From: Whitmania pigra
Lineage: Eukaryota > Annelida > Clitellata > Hirudinida > Haemopidae
Assembly: GCA_021613335.1 (NCBI GenBank)
Contig: JAJTWR010000299.1
Span: forward strand, 4,594,501 to 4,658,500
DNA length: 64,000 nt
Direction of reading: 5' to 3'
The notes below the pieces were generated by a model. The model had not been told where the DNA came from. It searched no databases and was given only the letters and a program-made list of their open reading frames with translations. A program made the translations under genes and the position numbers. Shown here piece by piece: positions 37,811 to 49,613 of this stretch (within the stretch, counting starts at the first letter, position 1; each line of letters starts with the position of its first letter).

Positions 37811-40800
37811 TCGCTTTCAAATGTGTAATGGAACATTATTCATTGTGGTAAATGGATAAAACGTCCCAAAAATTTTAGAAATAGTAGCGGAAATAATTAC
37901 TTGTCCACATTGGTCCATTATGATTATGCCTTAAAATTAAATCTCAGAAAACAAGTTCATACGAACCGAGCAAAAACGTTACCTGTCAACATAGCTCAAT
38001 GAAACCGCAATATACAAATGTATATTTTTCTGAATGAATACGTCAACTAAAGCTTATTGCAAATGTAATTTGTTATTTGTGGTTTGAATGCTTTTGTGAC
38101 AGTTTGGAGTTTAATTGTTATCGAGAAAATTAAAAAAAAATTTCATGTAAAATATTCTTATGATTCCAGTTGCATCTATCTATGGACTTTTCAATTTGAC
38201 CAAGACAAAAAAAGGTAATACCGCGTTTTCCCGAAAATAAGACAGTGTCTTACAGTTTTGCTGCAAAAGACGCGATAAGGGCTTATTTTTTGAGGCGTAT
38301 ATAATATTTTCATCAGCAACGCCCCAGAACATTTTTCATGTTAAACAATTTACTAAACTACAAGAATGTTGGAAAATCCCTCAGTTGGAGTAATTTTTTT
38401 TAAATTACTCAAAGATGTTCAAACTTCAACTTCTTCTGGAGAATCATTATAAATCTCCAAACTCTGAATTCCTGCCCAAATTTCTATTTCCCATGGAACC
38501 ACTGGTCTCAATCTCTGACGTTTAGCAAGAGAATCTTTTGTTGAAATGTACCCTACCAACAAAACTATCAGCGATTTGACACACTGAATTCATAACCCAA
38601 CTCACAACATCTCGCTGGCTAGTCTTGGCAGAGTTTCTGAACCACACTTGTACTTCTTAATATTTCCCTCGTCTAATTGTTAACTGAGATCATGCTATGC
38701 ACGCCATTTGAGGATCACTCGATTATTCAGCTTATTTTTTTTACAGAAAGCTGTAAGATTCTTGTCCAGTGTTCCACGATTTCTGTCGTATATTAAATGC
38801 TTAATTAACTTTTGCTTACTGTACTCATCTTGTCGAAATAACTATTAATGGTTATACTAAATCTGTTACATATTCAACGCACTGAATTAAAAAAATTCAT
38901 AAACGCAACACGATGCAACTGGGTTCTTATTGGTCGTCTGTTTACGGCATCTGCTTTGGAGTCGACTCCTGCTGACTCAAATGTCAAACAGGCAGACCCC
39001 CCGAAACAAAAAGAGAAGCGAAGAGAAGCAAAAACCGCAAGCGTAAGGCTAAAACTGCAGTCAGCGACAGCATCCAGCAGCCCTCCTTGAAATCTTCTGC
39101 ACAAACCTCCATGCAACCCCCTGTTACCGGGGGAAAGCCTGAGGACGTGCTATTGCACGTTCCTGCAGGCTTTTTTGCTGATATTATTCAAGCTATCACC
39201 CATCAGGTAAACCTCAAATTCAACGGAGGAGAAAGCGAGAAGCTCGCAGAGGTGTTCACCTTCATCTTCATGACGGTTCTCCAGTCCATGAAAGGAGATA
39301 CTGTCTCGGAGGCGTTGAAGGACGCCACTACAAGCTGCTTCCTAGTAAACACGGTCCATCATGGATAATGCCATAAGCGTTATCCAATGGAACTGCCAAG
39401 GCATTCGGCCTAAAACGGGTGAATTCGCCTCTTTTTGAATTCTCTGAAAATTTTGCCAGGTATTATCCTGCTTCAAGAAACCTTTCTTAAAAGCAGGCAC
39501 TCTTTCAAACTTCAGGGATATCAAATTGAGCGATTTGATAGGCAGGACGATGTACCACACGGGGGCATACTTAAATGCGTAAGGGAAGGTCTGTCATACA
39601 GCTCCGTTATCGCATCCCAGGACCCTCAGTGTCTCTCTACCACGGTCATCACGAAATCAAGGAAACTCAAGATTGTCAATTTCTACGTTCCTCCTGGAAA
39701 ATGCTTTTCAGAGGAAGAGCTTAAAAATCTTGAACCACCAAGATGCCATCATCTGCGGGGATATGAATGCCCATTCTCCCATATTTGGAGCTCGCCACTC
39801 TGATTGCAGAGGTAAGATAGTGGAAGACTTGACACAAAACTTGAATCTTGTTATTCTTAATTCAGGTGAAGGTACACACTCTCTGGCCTCTCCATGCTGG
39901 GCGGCCAAAACCACATGGAAGGTCCTCAACACAAGCCTTGGCAGCTATCATTACATCATCCAGATGGTGATCAATGACAAAGTGCTTTACGAGAACCTGA
40001 GACCGGCAAGAATAAGCCTGAAGACACTTAACTGGAACTCCTTCCATGCTAAGTGTCTGTCCCTCATCAACCAGGAGCTACCTTCGAAAGACCTGAAGGA
40101 AAACGCAAGATTCATCACCGACAGCATCGCCAGATCGGCCAAAGACAGCTCTCCCACCCACAAGGGGCGACACAGTAAGCCCCTTCTACCTTATTGGAAC
40201 AATGACTGCAGGGAAGCAGTCAAAATAAGGAACAGAAAGAAAGCCGTCCAACGTCGAATTCGAAGCGAAGCTAGTTTTGAAGAATACAAGAGGGCCAAAA
40301 GACAAGCTAAGTGGACCATTAAGAATGCCAAAAAAGAGTGTTGGCAAAAACATTGCGCTGGTTTTGACGGTGCCACTGGCCTCGGCACTCTCTGGAAAAC
40401 CCTCAGAGGGTTGAACGGCAACTAATCCACTAATTCCTCCGATCGCCCCAGATTCTGGGGATCCCATAGGAAACTCAGCAAAGGCGGAAATGCTAGCCCG
40501 ATCTTTTGCATTAGCCAGCAGCAACGCGAATCTTTCCCCGCTATTCGCACAAACCAAGACTAAATGGCGCTTGACCCCTGAACTTTTCGCCCCAAAGGAC
40601 TCGCCTCTCTCGGATCCCATCAACATCTCCAAAGTTATTGATGCACTAAGGAAATGTGGGAATTCATCTCCGGGACCTGATGGCATCCACTACGAGATTC
40701 TAAGAAGGCTCCCAACCGCAAGTTTCAAAGGGATCGTAGCTTTCTTCAACCAATCCTGGTTATCCGGAATGGTCCCTGGTCCATGGAAGAGAGCTATAGT

Positions 40801-42389
40801 CGTCCCAATCCCAAAGAAAGGGAAGCCCCCCGAGTTGCCTTCCTCTTACCCATCACTCTTTGCAAACTTCTGGAGCGGGTGATTGCCATGAGACTCAGAT
40901 GGTTCCTAGAGAGCAGAAACCTGTTGAACCAGTACCAAGCTGGTTTCAGAAAAGGCCGAGGATATGTGGACCACATTGTCAGACTAACGCAAGATATTGC
41001 CTCATCCTCATTTAAGAAGCAGATGACTCTTGGAGTCTTCTTAGACCTGGAAAAAGCTTTCGACATGTTTTGGAGAAAGAGGATCATAGGACAACTTTCC
41101 GAGATGGGGGTCAGGGTCAAACCACTGGAATGGATTCACAACTTCCTCCAGCTCTCTCCGAACCAGTCGTACTAGAAAACGGCACTCCACAAGGCAGCGT
41201 CCTCAGTCCTCTTTTATTCATCATCACGATGAATGCAATTCCAAACCCACAGAAAGGAGTCGAGCTGTCCATGTATGCCGATGACATTGCTCTCTAGACG
41301 ACCGGGACGTCCTCAAAAGCAATGACAACACGCATGCAAAAGCAGCTTAACACTACGGCTAAGATTTATCTGCTAATGGTTTTAAGATATCTGCGTCTAA
41401 ATTACAAGCTGCTTTATTTACAAGCAACTGGGTCAAGAGGAGTGAGGCCAACATCAGACTTCGCATCGGAAAGGAAGAAATCCCCCTGTCTCCAACGGCC
41501 ACCTTCTTAGGAATCGTCCTAGACTCAAACCTAAGTTGGTCTGATCACGCAGAGGCTGTCAAGACACGTTGCTTGAAAAGACTCAATGCGATGAGAGCTA
41601 TCTCGGGAAGCTCATGGGGTGCTAGCAAATCCACTTTGCTACAAGTCTACAGAGCCACTATACGCTCCGTCCTTGACTATGGCTGCGAGATGGTAGATCT
41701 GGGATGCAAACAAATCAGGGACACCTACGACAGGCTTCAGTACCAAGCGCTGAAGATCTGCTGCGGTGGCATGAGGGGAACAAGTGCCTCGTCTCTACTG
41801 GTGGAATGCGGTGAGCTTCCCCTCGACCTACGTCGTAAGAAGCTCATGACAAACCACGCCCTCAGGTCTATTGCCATTAAAAATGAATCAGTTAAATCTA
41901 AATACTTCATTTCAGACGGCAAAAAGTCCAAGTCTCAAGCTAGGCTCCACTTCAAGATGAAGAAACGAGGAGAGACAACCCCGTACGAGAAAGTCGAGTC
42001 CCTCCTTCCGGCAGACATCCTAGGAGATATCGAAGAGGAAACTTCCACAATTTTTCTTGGAGACTGAGGAAACCATTGATTGACATCTCGAATCTCTCCT
42101 TCGCATCCGACGACCCTCTGAGGAAGCTGGTAGCAATGGAGAAGATATGGGATCTACAGGGAAGTCTCCTTTGTTATACGGATGCCTCGAAGACGACGGA
42201 CAACAAGGCAGGAATAGGGATCCACATCCCGAAGAAAAACGTGAACTTAAGCCTCAGGACATCAAGTCACAGCTGAAAAGTTCTGTTGAACTAGCAGCCA
42301 TTGAGGACTGTCTGATTCACGGGAAGGACTCCTATCAGGGGGAGACCTTCGATATAGTTGTTCTGAGCGATTCGCTTAGTGCTTTAGAG

Positions 42390-43326
42390 GGGCACCCCGT
42401 CATAACAGCCCGGCGACAGAATAGCTCAAGACAAAACAGCCCCGTTAAAATAGCCCGGCGTCAAAATAGCTCAAGACAAAACAGCCCCGACAAAACGGCC
42501 CCGTCGAAACAGCCCGGCGTCAAAATAGCCCAGGACGAAAAAATCCCGTAAAAATGGCCCCGTCAAAATAGCCCCGACAAAACCGCCCGGCGACAAAATA
42601 GCCCAGGACAAAACAACCCGGCGACAAAATAGCCCCGACAAAACAGCCCCGTCAAAACAGCCCTGTCACCAGGGTCGGACTGGCTTAAAAAACCGGCCCG
42701 GGAAAGTTTATTTAACTCCTAGTTTGATCAACTTAAACATAAGAAACACTAGAGTATAAAATTTCTATTCACTATTAACTATTATAACAGCTTTTTATCG
42801 TTTCACTGGTCGATGCTAAAACATCAATGATTTCATTGTTATTGATTCTTGGAAAAGAGTCTTTCTCACAAGACATCAGCATGAATGATCTTGATGAAAA
42901 CGACCTCTCACAAGCAACTTGTGATGAGGATAATGTCAACACAAATTTGTAAGCCAGATACAAATAATATAAATACAATAATATATACGAATAAGCAAGA
43001 CTATGCAAATTAAACTTCTGGAGAACAATAATAACAACAAACAATACTCAAAACGGTCAAAGCATTCAAGCCACTAATTTCGAATTAAATTTTGATTCAG
43101 TTTCACAACATTTTTTAAAAATACTTTGACATGGAGTTATCGTGGGGCTATAATGACGGGGCTATTTTGTCTTGGGCTATTTTGACGCCGGGCTGTTTCG
43201 ACGGGGCTGTTTTGTCGGGGCGGTTTTGGCGGGCTGTTTTGTCTTGAGCTATTTTGACGCCGGGCTATTTTGACGGGGCTGTTTTGTCGGGGCTATTCTG
43301 TCGCCGGGCTGTTATGACGGGTCACC
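42390..43326. mobile_element. hAT-like array-ended element, copy A, 8-bp TSD
   Basis: A 937-bp insert in the RNase H region of the LINE, flanked by the perfect 8-bp duplication CTTTAGAG (42382-42389 and 43327-43334). Removing it rejoins the LINE frame at SALE|ALKD. Left end GGGCACCCCGTCATAACAGC; right end (reverse complement) GGTGACCCGTCATAACAGCC. Inside each end lies an array of 14-16 bp units (GCCCCGTCAAAATA, GCCCGGCGACAAAATA, GCCCAGGACAAAATA): about 280 bp on the left and an inverted array of about 185 bp on the right. The centre holds a separate hAT fragment (42670-43140). Confidence 0.88.
42670..43140 (-). mobile_element. hAT transposase 3' fragment within copy A
   Basis: A hAT-type terminus CAGGGTCGGACTGGCTTAAA begins at 42670. 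On the minus strand, a frame ending at 42775 reads LTLSSSQVACERSFSSRSFM..INNNEIIDVLAS, the hAT C-terminal dimerisation domain (hallmark CERSFS). The stop lies about 100 bp from the terminus, as expected for a transposase 3' end. The rest of the gene is missing. It is either an insertion into the array element or the residue of its own internal transposase. Confidence 0.7.
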
Positions 43327-44124
43327 CTTTAGAGGCACTAAAGGATTGCAATAATGATGCTCCTGACATTAAGAAAACCCAGTTTCTAATTTCAGATATC
43401 CAGGAGAGCGGCAGAAAGGTCACGCTCGTCTGGGTTCCTGCTCACGTTGGAATCTCTGGCAATGAGAAGGCCGATGCTAACTAACAAGTCCAAATCATCC
43501 TAGTTATGCAACGGACTTTAATCAAATAAATAAAACGGCATCTGCTTACCCGTTTTCATCTTACATGCGGTTTTTAAGTTTAGTGATATTAAATTATTGG
43601 CTTCAACTGATTATTGAATTGACTGTAAATCCGGCTAAGCTCTAGTTACTAGGTCTTATTTTCGGGGTAGGGCTTATATTACGAACATCTTGAAAAAAAT
43701 CATGCTTGGGCTTATTTTCGGGTAAACACGGTATAAACAGGAATTAATATAACTTTCGATTAACATGCATCACATGCTAATATCGCTTACTCAGTCTAAT
43801 TTGTTCCTGAGTTCTAATTGGCCAGGTTTCGAAAAGAGCAGCATAAAGTAAAGATCAATATCAGACGTTTTCAGGCAAATAACCTAAAGCCAGAAGCATC
43901 TGCAACTGAATCGACGTTTTCGTTTCCAACTTGAGTTAAAGCAACCCAGAAATTCTCGATAATGGAATTCTCGCATGTGGAATTGCTTACAGTCTAACAA
44001 TTTATTTTTGTTAATCAGGATTTTTGCTTAATTTGACAATCTTTAAATAATTTTGTTTTCAAAAAAAGTTTTAATGAGCTATCTTGAAAATTTTGTCTTA
44101 GGCTATTTTGACGGGGTTCCTCGA

Positions 44125-45640
44125 ATTATATATAGCGGTTCGGACCATAACTGAGCCATCTCTGAGTTTTCGCCTGAGCTGTTTTTTTTATATCCTTTAA
44201 CATTAAGTACGGAAATACATGTGTACATGTTACATATAAGTACATTTTGATGTTATGCAACTCAATAACTTGATAGAGAGCAATTCGTAACGTTTAAACG
44301 CTTGAGAGAGTATTTATCTAACCAACACAACAAGAAAATAATAACCTCATGAAGTAAGAAAATTATAGCAGTAATCAAACATGGGACCAAGTATTCAAGT
44401 CTCAAGTTCAAGTATTCAAATACAAGTACCATGTATCAATGTATTATGAACAAGTACTTGTACATCGTCATTTTCCAGACTGTTTGCTTAATGTTAAAAT
44501 TTATTTGTCTCATATAAAACAAAGTAATTAAATCAAAAGTAATATTATTAATAATAAACTTTGATGTCAACTTAATTTATTGAAAAAATAGAAACTCAAA
44601 AAAAAAAGTGTTATTTTTGCAATTTTGTCACTATAACTTATCATTTTTGTAGAACCTTGAGAGTTCACTAGGCCTTGCCCTCAACATGAACTTTCCCACC
44701 CTAGATTATATGCTCTCATGTCGTTTGCAAAGTTCTCTCTAATTTTGTTTGAGTAAAAGTATGTGCCCACTGCACTTAAACAACTTAACAAAGTTTTGGA
44801 GCCCCAACTCGTTATGATACCGCTATTAAAAGCTTCAGAGTATGTTATTATAGATATAATATAAACAATTAAAAAAAACCTTTTAGTGTAATATAATACA
44901 AGTACAAGTACCTGAAATCTGTACTTGAACAAAAAAGTAGCTAGTTCACCAAATTCATTTTTTAAAAACCTTGCTCTAAATGAACTTTCCCGTCATAGTT
45001 TATTTTAACCCCATGACGTGTTCCCTCTACTTTTTTTGAGTCTGTGCACTCACAAAATTTCTTTTGTGCAACATTTTCGAGAAGAATGTAGAGTACAGTA
45101 GAAAGTAATGCGCACTAATGATGCAGTGTTAGCAAAATTGATGTTATTGTGTTCTCTAGCTGTCAATCATAATGCTTTTCTGTGGAACGTGTACAGAGAG
45201 ATGTGAGTACGAGTATTTAAAATCTGTTTTCTTGTACTCAATTTTTAATTTCTTCAAATCATGAACGATTTTTACGAAGTGGCAACAATAAAAATAAACA
45301 ATTTTTGAGGGGATTCAAACCCCGAATGTGGTACCTCTTAACATACTCAAATATATATTTTCTCATTTATTTACAAAGGTAATTTCCTAATATATTTGTG
45401 AAATAATAATTAATATTCAGAAAAATGCATTCAGCGTTTCATGATGTCAGATTATCTCTTTCATTTGTATTCCCTAAATAGCTCGACTTCAAATCATGAG
45501 AAACTACTTCAAATATTCAAATATTCAGATATTAATGAATATGGAAACTTAACAAATGCAAATGATAAACTTTATTAGTATAACCATTTTTTTCATAAGT
45601 AAACATTTCCCCAAATTTTGCGTCTTTGTCTTAGCTTTCT
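44125..45640. other. AT-rich DNA with CAAGTACTTG-type repeat remnants
   Basis: No gene. Around 44385-44470 the words AAGTATTCAAGT, CAAGTACC and CAAGTACTTGTACA recur, and related ACAAGTACAAGTACCTG and GAGTACGAGTA words appear near 44895 and 45205. These are likely the ends of an unassigned MITE. 45420-45530 is homologous to 50220-50360 downstream of PAN paralogue 5. Confidence 0.4.
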
Positions 45641-46239
45641 GGGACTTCTTTTTACATTGCACCAGTCTGGTTTGCAAACAAGCCTTATGGAAGGATGCAG
45701 GATTTGTTAAGCAGATATGTTTTTGCCCCTTTCATTGGGATCAAATCTATTTTTTTATAGACCCAGAAACGCCCATATGGTACCAACAAGGTTTGGACCA
45801 GGAATCAAAAGTCACGGCCTCGCAAGACCCTAGGCGGATGCAATAAAAAAGGCAGTCAAAAAGTGCATCGGATGATGCCGACAGCAAACCTTTGACAGTT
45901 TTACCATTCACAACGTTCCAGCACTTTGTACCCGCAATATTTCGACCGATTTGAAAACAAATTGAAAATCGTAAAAAACTTTAAACGTAGCTCATGATGC
46001 GAAATGATTTTTAAGTAATCTTGGAGAAATCAATGAAATACGAACCTAAAGCGACTTCGACTTTTTCCAGTAAATAAGTAGTGACAGATTCTTTCGATTC
46101 CTTACTTTTTCTCACGTCCAAAGAACTAATCTCTATCTCACATGGTAATGCTTTATTACTGCAACATGCTTAATGTGGATTCTAAAATGCTAATATCACA
46201 ATTTATCCATTTTCTCTGCCAAGTCATTGTTTTATTATT

Positions 46240-47090
46240 TTACTTGGGTTTGACTATGACCACACAATTGTAAGACAAAAAAATTAGAAGTGGTGGGTGA
46301 TGTTTGTTTTAATTAGATTAACTAAATACTGCATTTTTTTTCATCAACTTCAAATGCAACAAATGTCCCCTTTATGGAAGAATAATTGAAGATTTTTAAG
46401 AAGTGACATAAGGCCATACTACGTGTTTGGTGTTCTAATTTATTATTATTATCAATTTTCCATCAAATGCAGAGACAAATTTTTTTTTGCTTCTTTATAG
46501 ATTTATAGATCCCTGATTGGGATGGTGTTGCAATTTGAGGATTGTCCTTTTGAAGAATTCTATAAAAAGAATTTTTGTCTGCTCTATTTGTTGATACTTT
46601 TCCACATCTAACCAACTTTTGCGCGCTTTTAGCGGAATGGTAGACTTTCTTCTTTTCTAACTCACCAGACACCTCACTGAAATTTTCTTCATCAAACATG
46701 CATCTTTCACTTTCAGAAGTGCTCGTCGAAGCTTCTCGGAAGTCAAATCACAAGATTTGCTTGTGGATGGTCTGCAAATATTCTTCATTTAGATGGATGA
46801 ATGGTTTCTTTGCATGCTAGTTTTTTTGTGGTGTATTCTACTTTACCTTTAGACTCCAGCTGCAAATAATACAAGTGCTTGTCTTTCGCACAGAGCCATA
46901 ATCCATCAGGATTGATGTCAAATAAATTTGAGAAAGAGCGTTAAGTTTTTGCTGTTGGATTCTTCAAAAACTTGTCATACTTACTAATATCGTAAAATAA
47001 TAGTATCGGTGATTTTTTCTTTACACTTTGGTAGAGACTAGAAAATTCGACTTCGGTCACGATTTTTAGACTTCACAAATTTGTTTCAAT
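46240..47090 (-). other. Unrecognised broken coding sequence
   Basis: Minus-strand frames at 46463-46699 and 46740-46920 (LTSEKLRRALLKVKDACLMK; DINPDGLWLCAKDKHLYYLQ) look protein-like with shifts between them. I do not recognise the family. Their place between a hAT C-terminus and the broken PAN exon suggests another mobile-element gene. Confidence 0.3.
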
Positions 47091-47099
47091 CTTATTTCT

Positions 47100-48304
47100 C
47101 TTGATTTTATACTCAAATATAAAATAGGGGGTAAATACTGGAACCTATACCCTTTAAGGTTTTCCATAAACAGTACGGATATTTCACATCCAGGCTTACT
47201 ATTGTATTTGAACCATTACAGAATTGTATTACAAAAATTATTTTATGTTTTTTATGTTCAAATTTATTCAAAGTAAAAGTTTTATTAAAATTTGAACCTA
47301 ATCTACCAAAAATGTAAACTATTGTCTTTGCTGGAATTTTAATATCATGGTGTATGTTCATAAGAGCCACCCTATTCAGTCGGTCAGTCAGCATGGAAGA
47401 TCGAAGCTTTTAACCTTTGGAGAGTAGATAAACTTCTTTCATTGCTAGCTGTTAAGGATTCTAACATTTGGGTATAAATCATTGTCTGCTCAATGTAGAA
47501 AAACTACAAAATTATCAGTCCAACATCTTTATCTTCACGCCACTTTGCCCACAATTGCTCATACTCTTTTTGATGGGGTTGATGGCAAGTCTGGAAAAGC
47601 ATTTGCAATCATCCTTAGCCGATCATTGGACAATGTTTCAGGACTTTTCAGCATAGAGATGCACCAACTTGGAGGCCAATATAATGGACTAAAGCGCTCT
47701 TAGAATCCTTGAATTATATTATCAAGAAATGGTATGAAAACAGATTGTCGATATAAAGCAGCGGGATCATTGGTTGATATGTTGCTCCTCATGGTTTGCC
47801 TGCCACATGTTCTAGGGAGAGATGGTTCAGCGCCAGAGATCTTTGCTAGTTATATAACGTTGTAATAAATTTAATTGAATCTTATCAACATTGACTCAAA
47901 TATCATTCAACGTGGCTTGAGTTGTTTTAATTTCATGTATTGCTTGGCACATATCTAATCTTTATGTTATTTTTAATGGTTTTCGAGGGACTCTTCCTGT
48001 CCAGTAAATAAGTTTTATTACAGGAATCACAACAGCTGATTATTATGATAAGGCCTATACTATACTTGGAAAGTTAAATATAAGTTCAGTATTACTAAAT
48101 TTCATACCTGACATCATTTTCTTGTATATATCCAATAAAATTCCATTTAAATTTAATTAAAAGTAGAACTTCTAGAATATGCAAGCAATGGAATAGCATT
48201 ATTGCATCTAGAACAAAGTTTATTGGTTGATATTAGCTTTTTTTAGTATTTAAGAATGGCGGGGGGCATGGCCCTCTATGTCCTCCCCCCTAAATCCGCC
48301 ACTG
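47100..48304 (-). mobile_element. hAT element (ZMYM1-like transposase) remnant
   Basis: The 5' terminus on the minus strand at 48304 is CAGTGGCGGATTTAGGGGGG, a classic hAT end. Downstream, decayed frames give PSLPRTCGRQTMRSN, LYRQSVFIPFLDNIIQGF (about 47720-47800) and LTDRLNRVALMNIHHDIKIP (about 47335-47394), matching the C-terminal part of hAT transposases of the ZMYM1-like type. The 3' terminus was not found. It lies in what was intron 1 of PAN paralogue 4. Confidence 0.7.
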
Positions 48305-49495
48305 CCCTCGGCAAGCGCCAAATAGCGACCAACAATTGCCACATCTTTAGGCAATTTGGAGATACTCTCTAAAGATTTCTCAGTATATTTGAACATTCTC
48401 TGACGTTTTCTCAGTGAACGACTGAAATTTGTAAGGTTTTTCGCCTAGGCACTCTTATTTTCTAATACAGCGATTGCCGACATTTTGGAGGACATTTACG
48501 AAATAAAGTGAACTTTTATTCAAATCCTTTCGAAAAAAATGTAATTTTAAAAGTTAATTATATACTTAAGACGTGCGCTAGCTTGAGTTCTACCGCCCGC
48601 GGAAGATTGACGGTTGATGGGTGAAGTTTTTACAACACAAAAATAAATAATTATGATTCTCTTGTTTTACAATTCAGCCAATGTATATATGGGCTTTTAT
48701 TGTTAAAAAAGTCATAACCCTAATGTGTAGGTATGTTCTCTAGCAGAAAACTCATTAAATTTTTGATGCTCTAATAGAGCTTAAATAAGCTTAAATGTGA
48801 TTATGTTCATAATTTTAATTACAATAAGGATATACTGGCCTGCAGCCACTCCGAAGTAGGCTAGAGACAAAATTTGAAACCAGAGAATCATCTTTAACTG
48901 TCTGCAATTATTCTTATTTTTATTATCTTCATAATTTTAGTAATTTAACAATATCGAATTTATTTAGAGTTAATAGAACTAATTTTAATTTAAAATATTT
49001 TAACATGCAGCTACTTCATTTATAATGCAATGAGGATTATCCATAAATAAACATTTAAAAAAATAAACTGATATCCCCTGTCTTGATGACCGTTGAGCAG
49101 CATTAACTTTTAGGTATCTTCCTATTTTATTCTATACAAATAATTAAACATTCGAACAACAAACGACCAACATTTCAATAACTTCAACTTTAGCTAATAA
49201 ATTCATTTATTAATAACATCAATTTTCCAGTTTGACATTCACCATCAAGGATCACAATTATGTATGAGTTACCATGTTGTTAGAAAATTTAATTTTTTTT
49301 ATTTTTATGCTTATCAAAAAAATAAGCAAAACACAAACGCAAATGACCCAAAAGGATTGATATCCGCCTAAGGAAAAATAATGATTGAATAGTTAGTTTA
49401 ATAGTAAACGTACATATTACATAATCTCTCAGTTCCTGAATCCACATCAAGGCACCTGCTGACATATATAAGCTTGTCAGGTGTAAGTTATTAAA

Positions 49496-49613
49496 CGTGC
49501 GCCCGCATGGCCTAACGGTTAAAGCTGCTCCTCTCACTATGGGGTTCAAACCCCGCTGCGGGTGCACCGTCCTAATCATCTAGACATGCAACGGACGTTA
49601 ATAAAACATTATT
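49496..49613 (+). mobile_element. tRNA-derived SINE with 14-bp TSD
   Basis: It is flanked by TGTAAGTTATTAAA at 49482-49495 and 49614-49627. The head at 49501-49563 has a 7-bp acceptor-like stem (GCCCGCA/TGCGGGT), an A-box (TGGCCTAACGG) and a B-box (GGTTCAAACCC). The tail CCTAATCATCTAGACATGCA then ACGGACGTTAATAAAAC matches the 3' end of the LINE at 43490-43534. The LINE machinery probably mobilised it. It lies just upstream of the signal exon of PAN paralogue 4. Confidence 0.85.

Larger units (their letters stand above)
38957..43534 (+). mobile_element. I/R1-group LINE with RNase H, 13-bp TSD
   Basis: It is flanked by ACGGCATCTGCTT at 38944-38956 and 43535-43547. In order: an ORF1-like remnant (39090-39360, VPAGFFADIIQAITHQVNLK); an APE-type endonuclease from MDNAISVIQWNCQGIRPKTG (39362) to IICGDMNAHSPIFGARHSDC (about 39745-39805); reverse transcriptase (SPGPDGIHYEIL, about 40670; FLDLEKAFD, about 41040; GTPQGSVLSPLL, about 41180; MYADDIAL, about 41270); a post-RT domain; RNase H (YTDASK, LSDSLSALE) interrupted at 42389 and resuming ALKDCNN..VTLVWVPAHVGISGNEKADA (about 43335-43480). 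The 3' tail is AAGTCCAAATCATCCTAGTT through CAACGGAC to (AAAT)n. Frameshifts and stops show it is dead. APE + RT + RNase H places it near the I, R1 or Nimb groups. Confidence 0.85.
38221..43731. mobile_element. TA-flanked mariner/pogo-like element with a LINE inside
   Basis: Terminal inverted repeats: left CCGCGTTTTCCCGAAAATAA, right (reverse complement) CCGTGTTTACCCGAAAATAA. Each is flanked by the dinucleotide TA (38219-38220 and 43732-43733), the duplication typical of Tc1/mariner-type elements. Minus-strand remnants near 38530-38640 (DVVSWVMNSVCQIADSFVGR) vaguely recall the C-terminal end of pogo transposases. Without the LINE inside (38957-43547), about 900 bp remain. Confidence 0.7.
37978..44121. 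mobile_element. hAT-like GTCAAAATAGCC element, copy E, split by nest
   Basis: Left part 37978-38218: GTTACCTGTCAACATAGCTC, then GAATGAATACGTCAAC, GTGGTTTGAATGC and TATGGACTTTTCAATTTGA. Right part 43734-44121: GAATTAATATAAC..CGATTAACATGCATCACATG, ending GTCTTAGGCTATTTTGACGG then GGTTCCT. Both parts align in order with the continuous copy C at 19588-20090, where CATGGACTTTTCAAGTTGG runs straight into TTAATTAAATTATCGATTGA. The element was therefore split by the 5.5-kb insertion 38221-43731. Confidence 0.7.
45660..48891 (-). pseudogene. PAN-family paralogue 4, disrupted
   Basis: Signal exon 48840-48891 (MILWFQILSLAYFGVAAG; the first of the two family ATGs is lost, the second is usable) with GC donor CAG|GCCAGT. 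Exon A survives only as its 3' half (about 46045-46145, EIEISSLDVRKSKESKESVT on the minus strand). Exon B is about 45660-45931 (CWNVVNGKTVKGLLSASSDA.., CLFYCIRLGSCEAV, CWYHMGVSGS). Lesions: the A 5' half is gone and a hAT-like element occupies the gap; the B acceptor is GCGG instead of GCAG; there is a frameshift to TAG after GSIKK; and the conserved LP.GL motif has a stop. Confidence 0.8.

Noticed and set aside
38848..39090. Separate 80-codon gene before the LINE
   Set aside because: It crosses the LINE 5' junction (target duplication at 38944-38956), so the frame is a chance fusion of element and flank.
40186..40686. Minus-strand 166-codon frame in the LINE
   Set aside because: It is opposite the LINE endonuclease/RT coding strand and has no domain features.
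42400..42668. Possible CRISPR-like array
   Set aside because: The short units are adjacent with no unique spacers, they occur inverted at the other end, the DNA is animal nuclear, and target duplications show it is a transposon end.
49501..49563. Functional tRNA gene
   Set aside because: The acceptor stem is good, but the sequence is about 9 nt too short and the anticodon and T-stem pairings fail; target duplications and the LINE-like tail mark it as a SINE.
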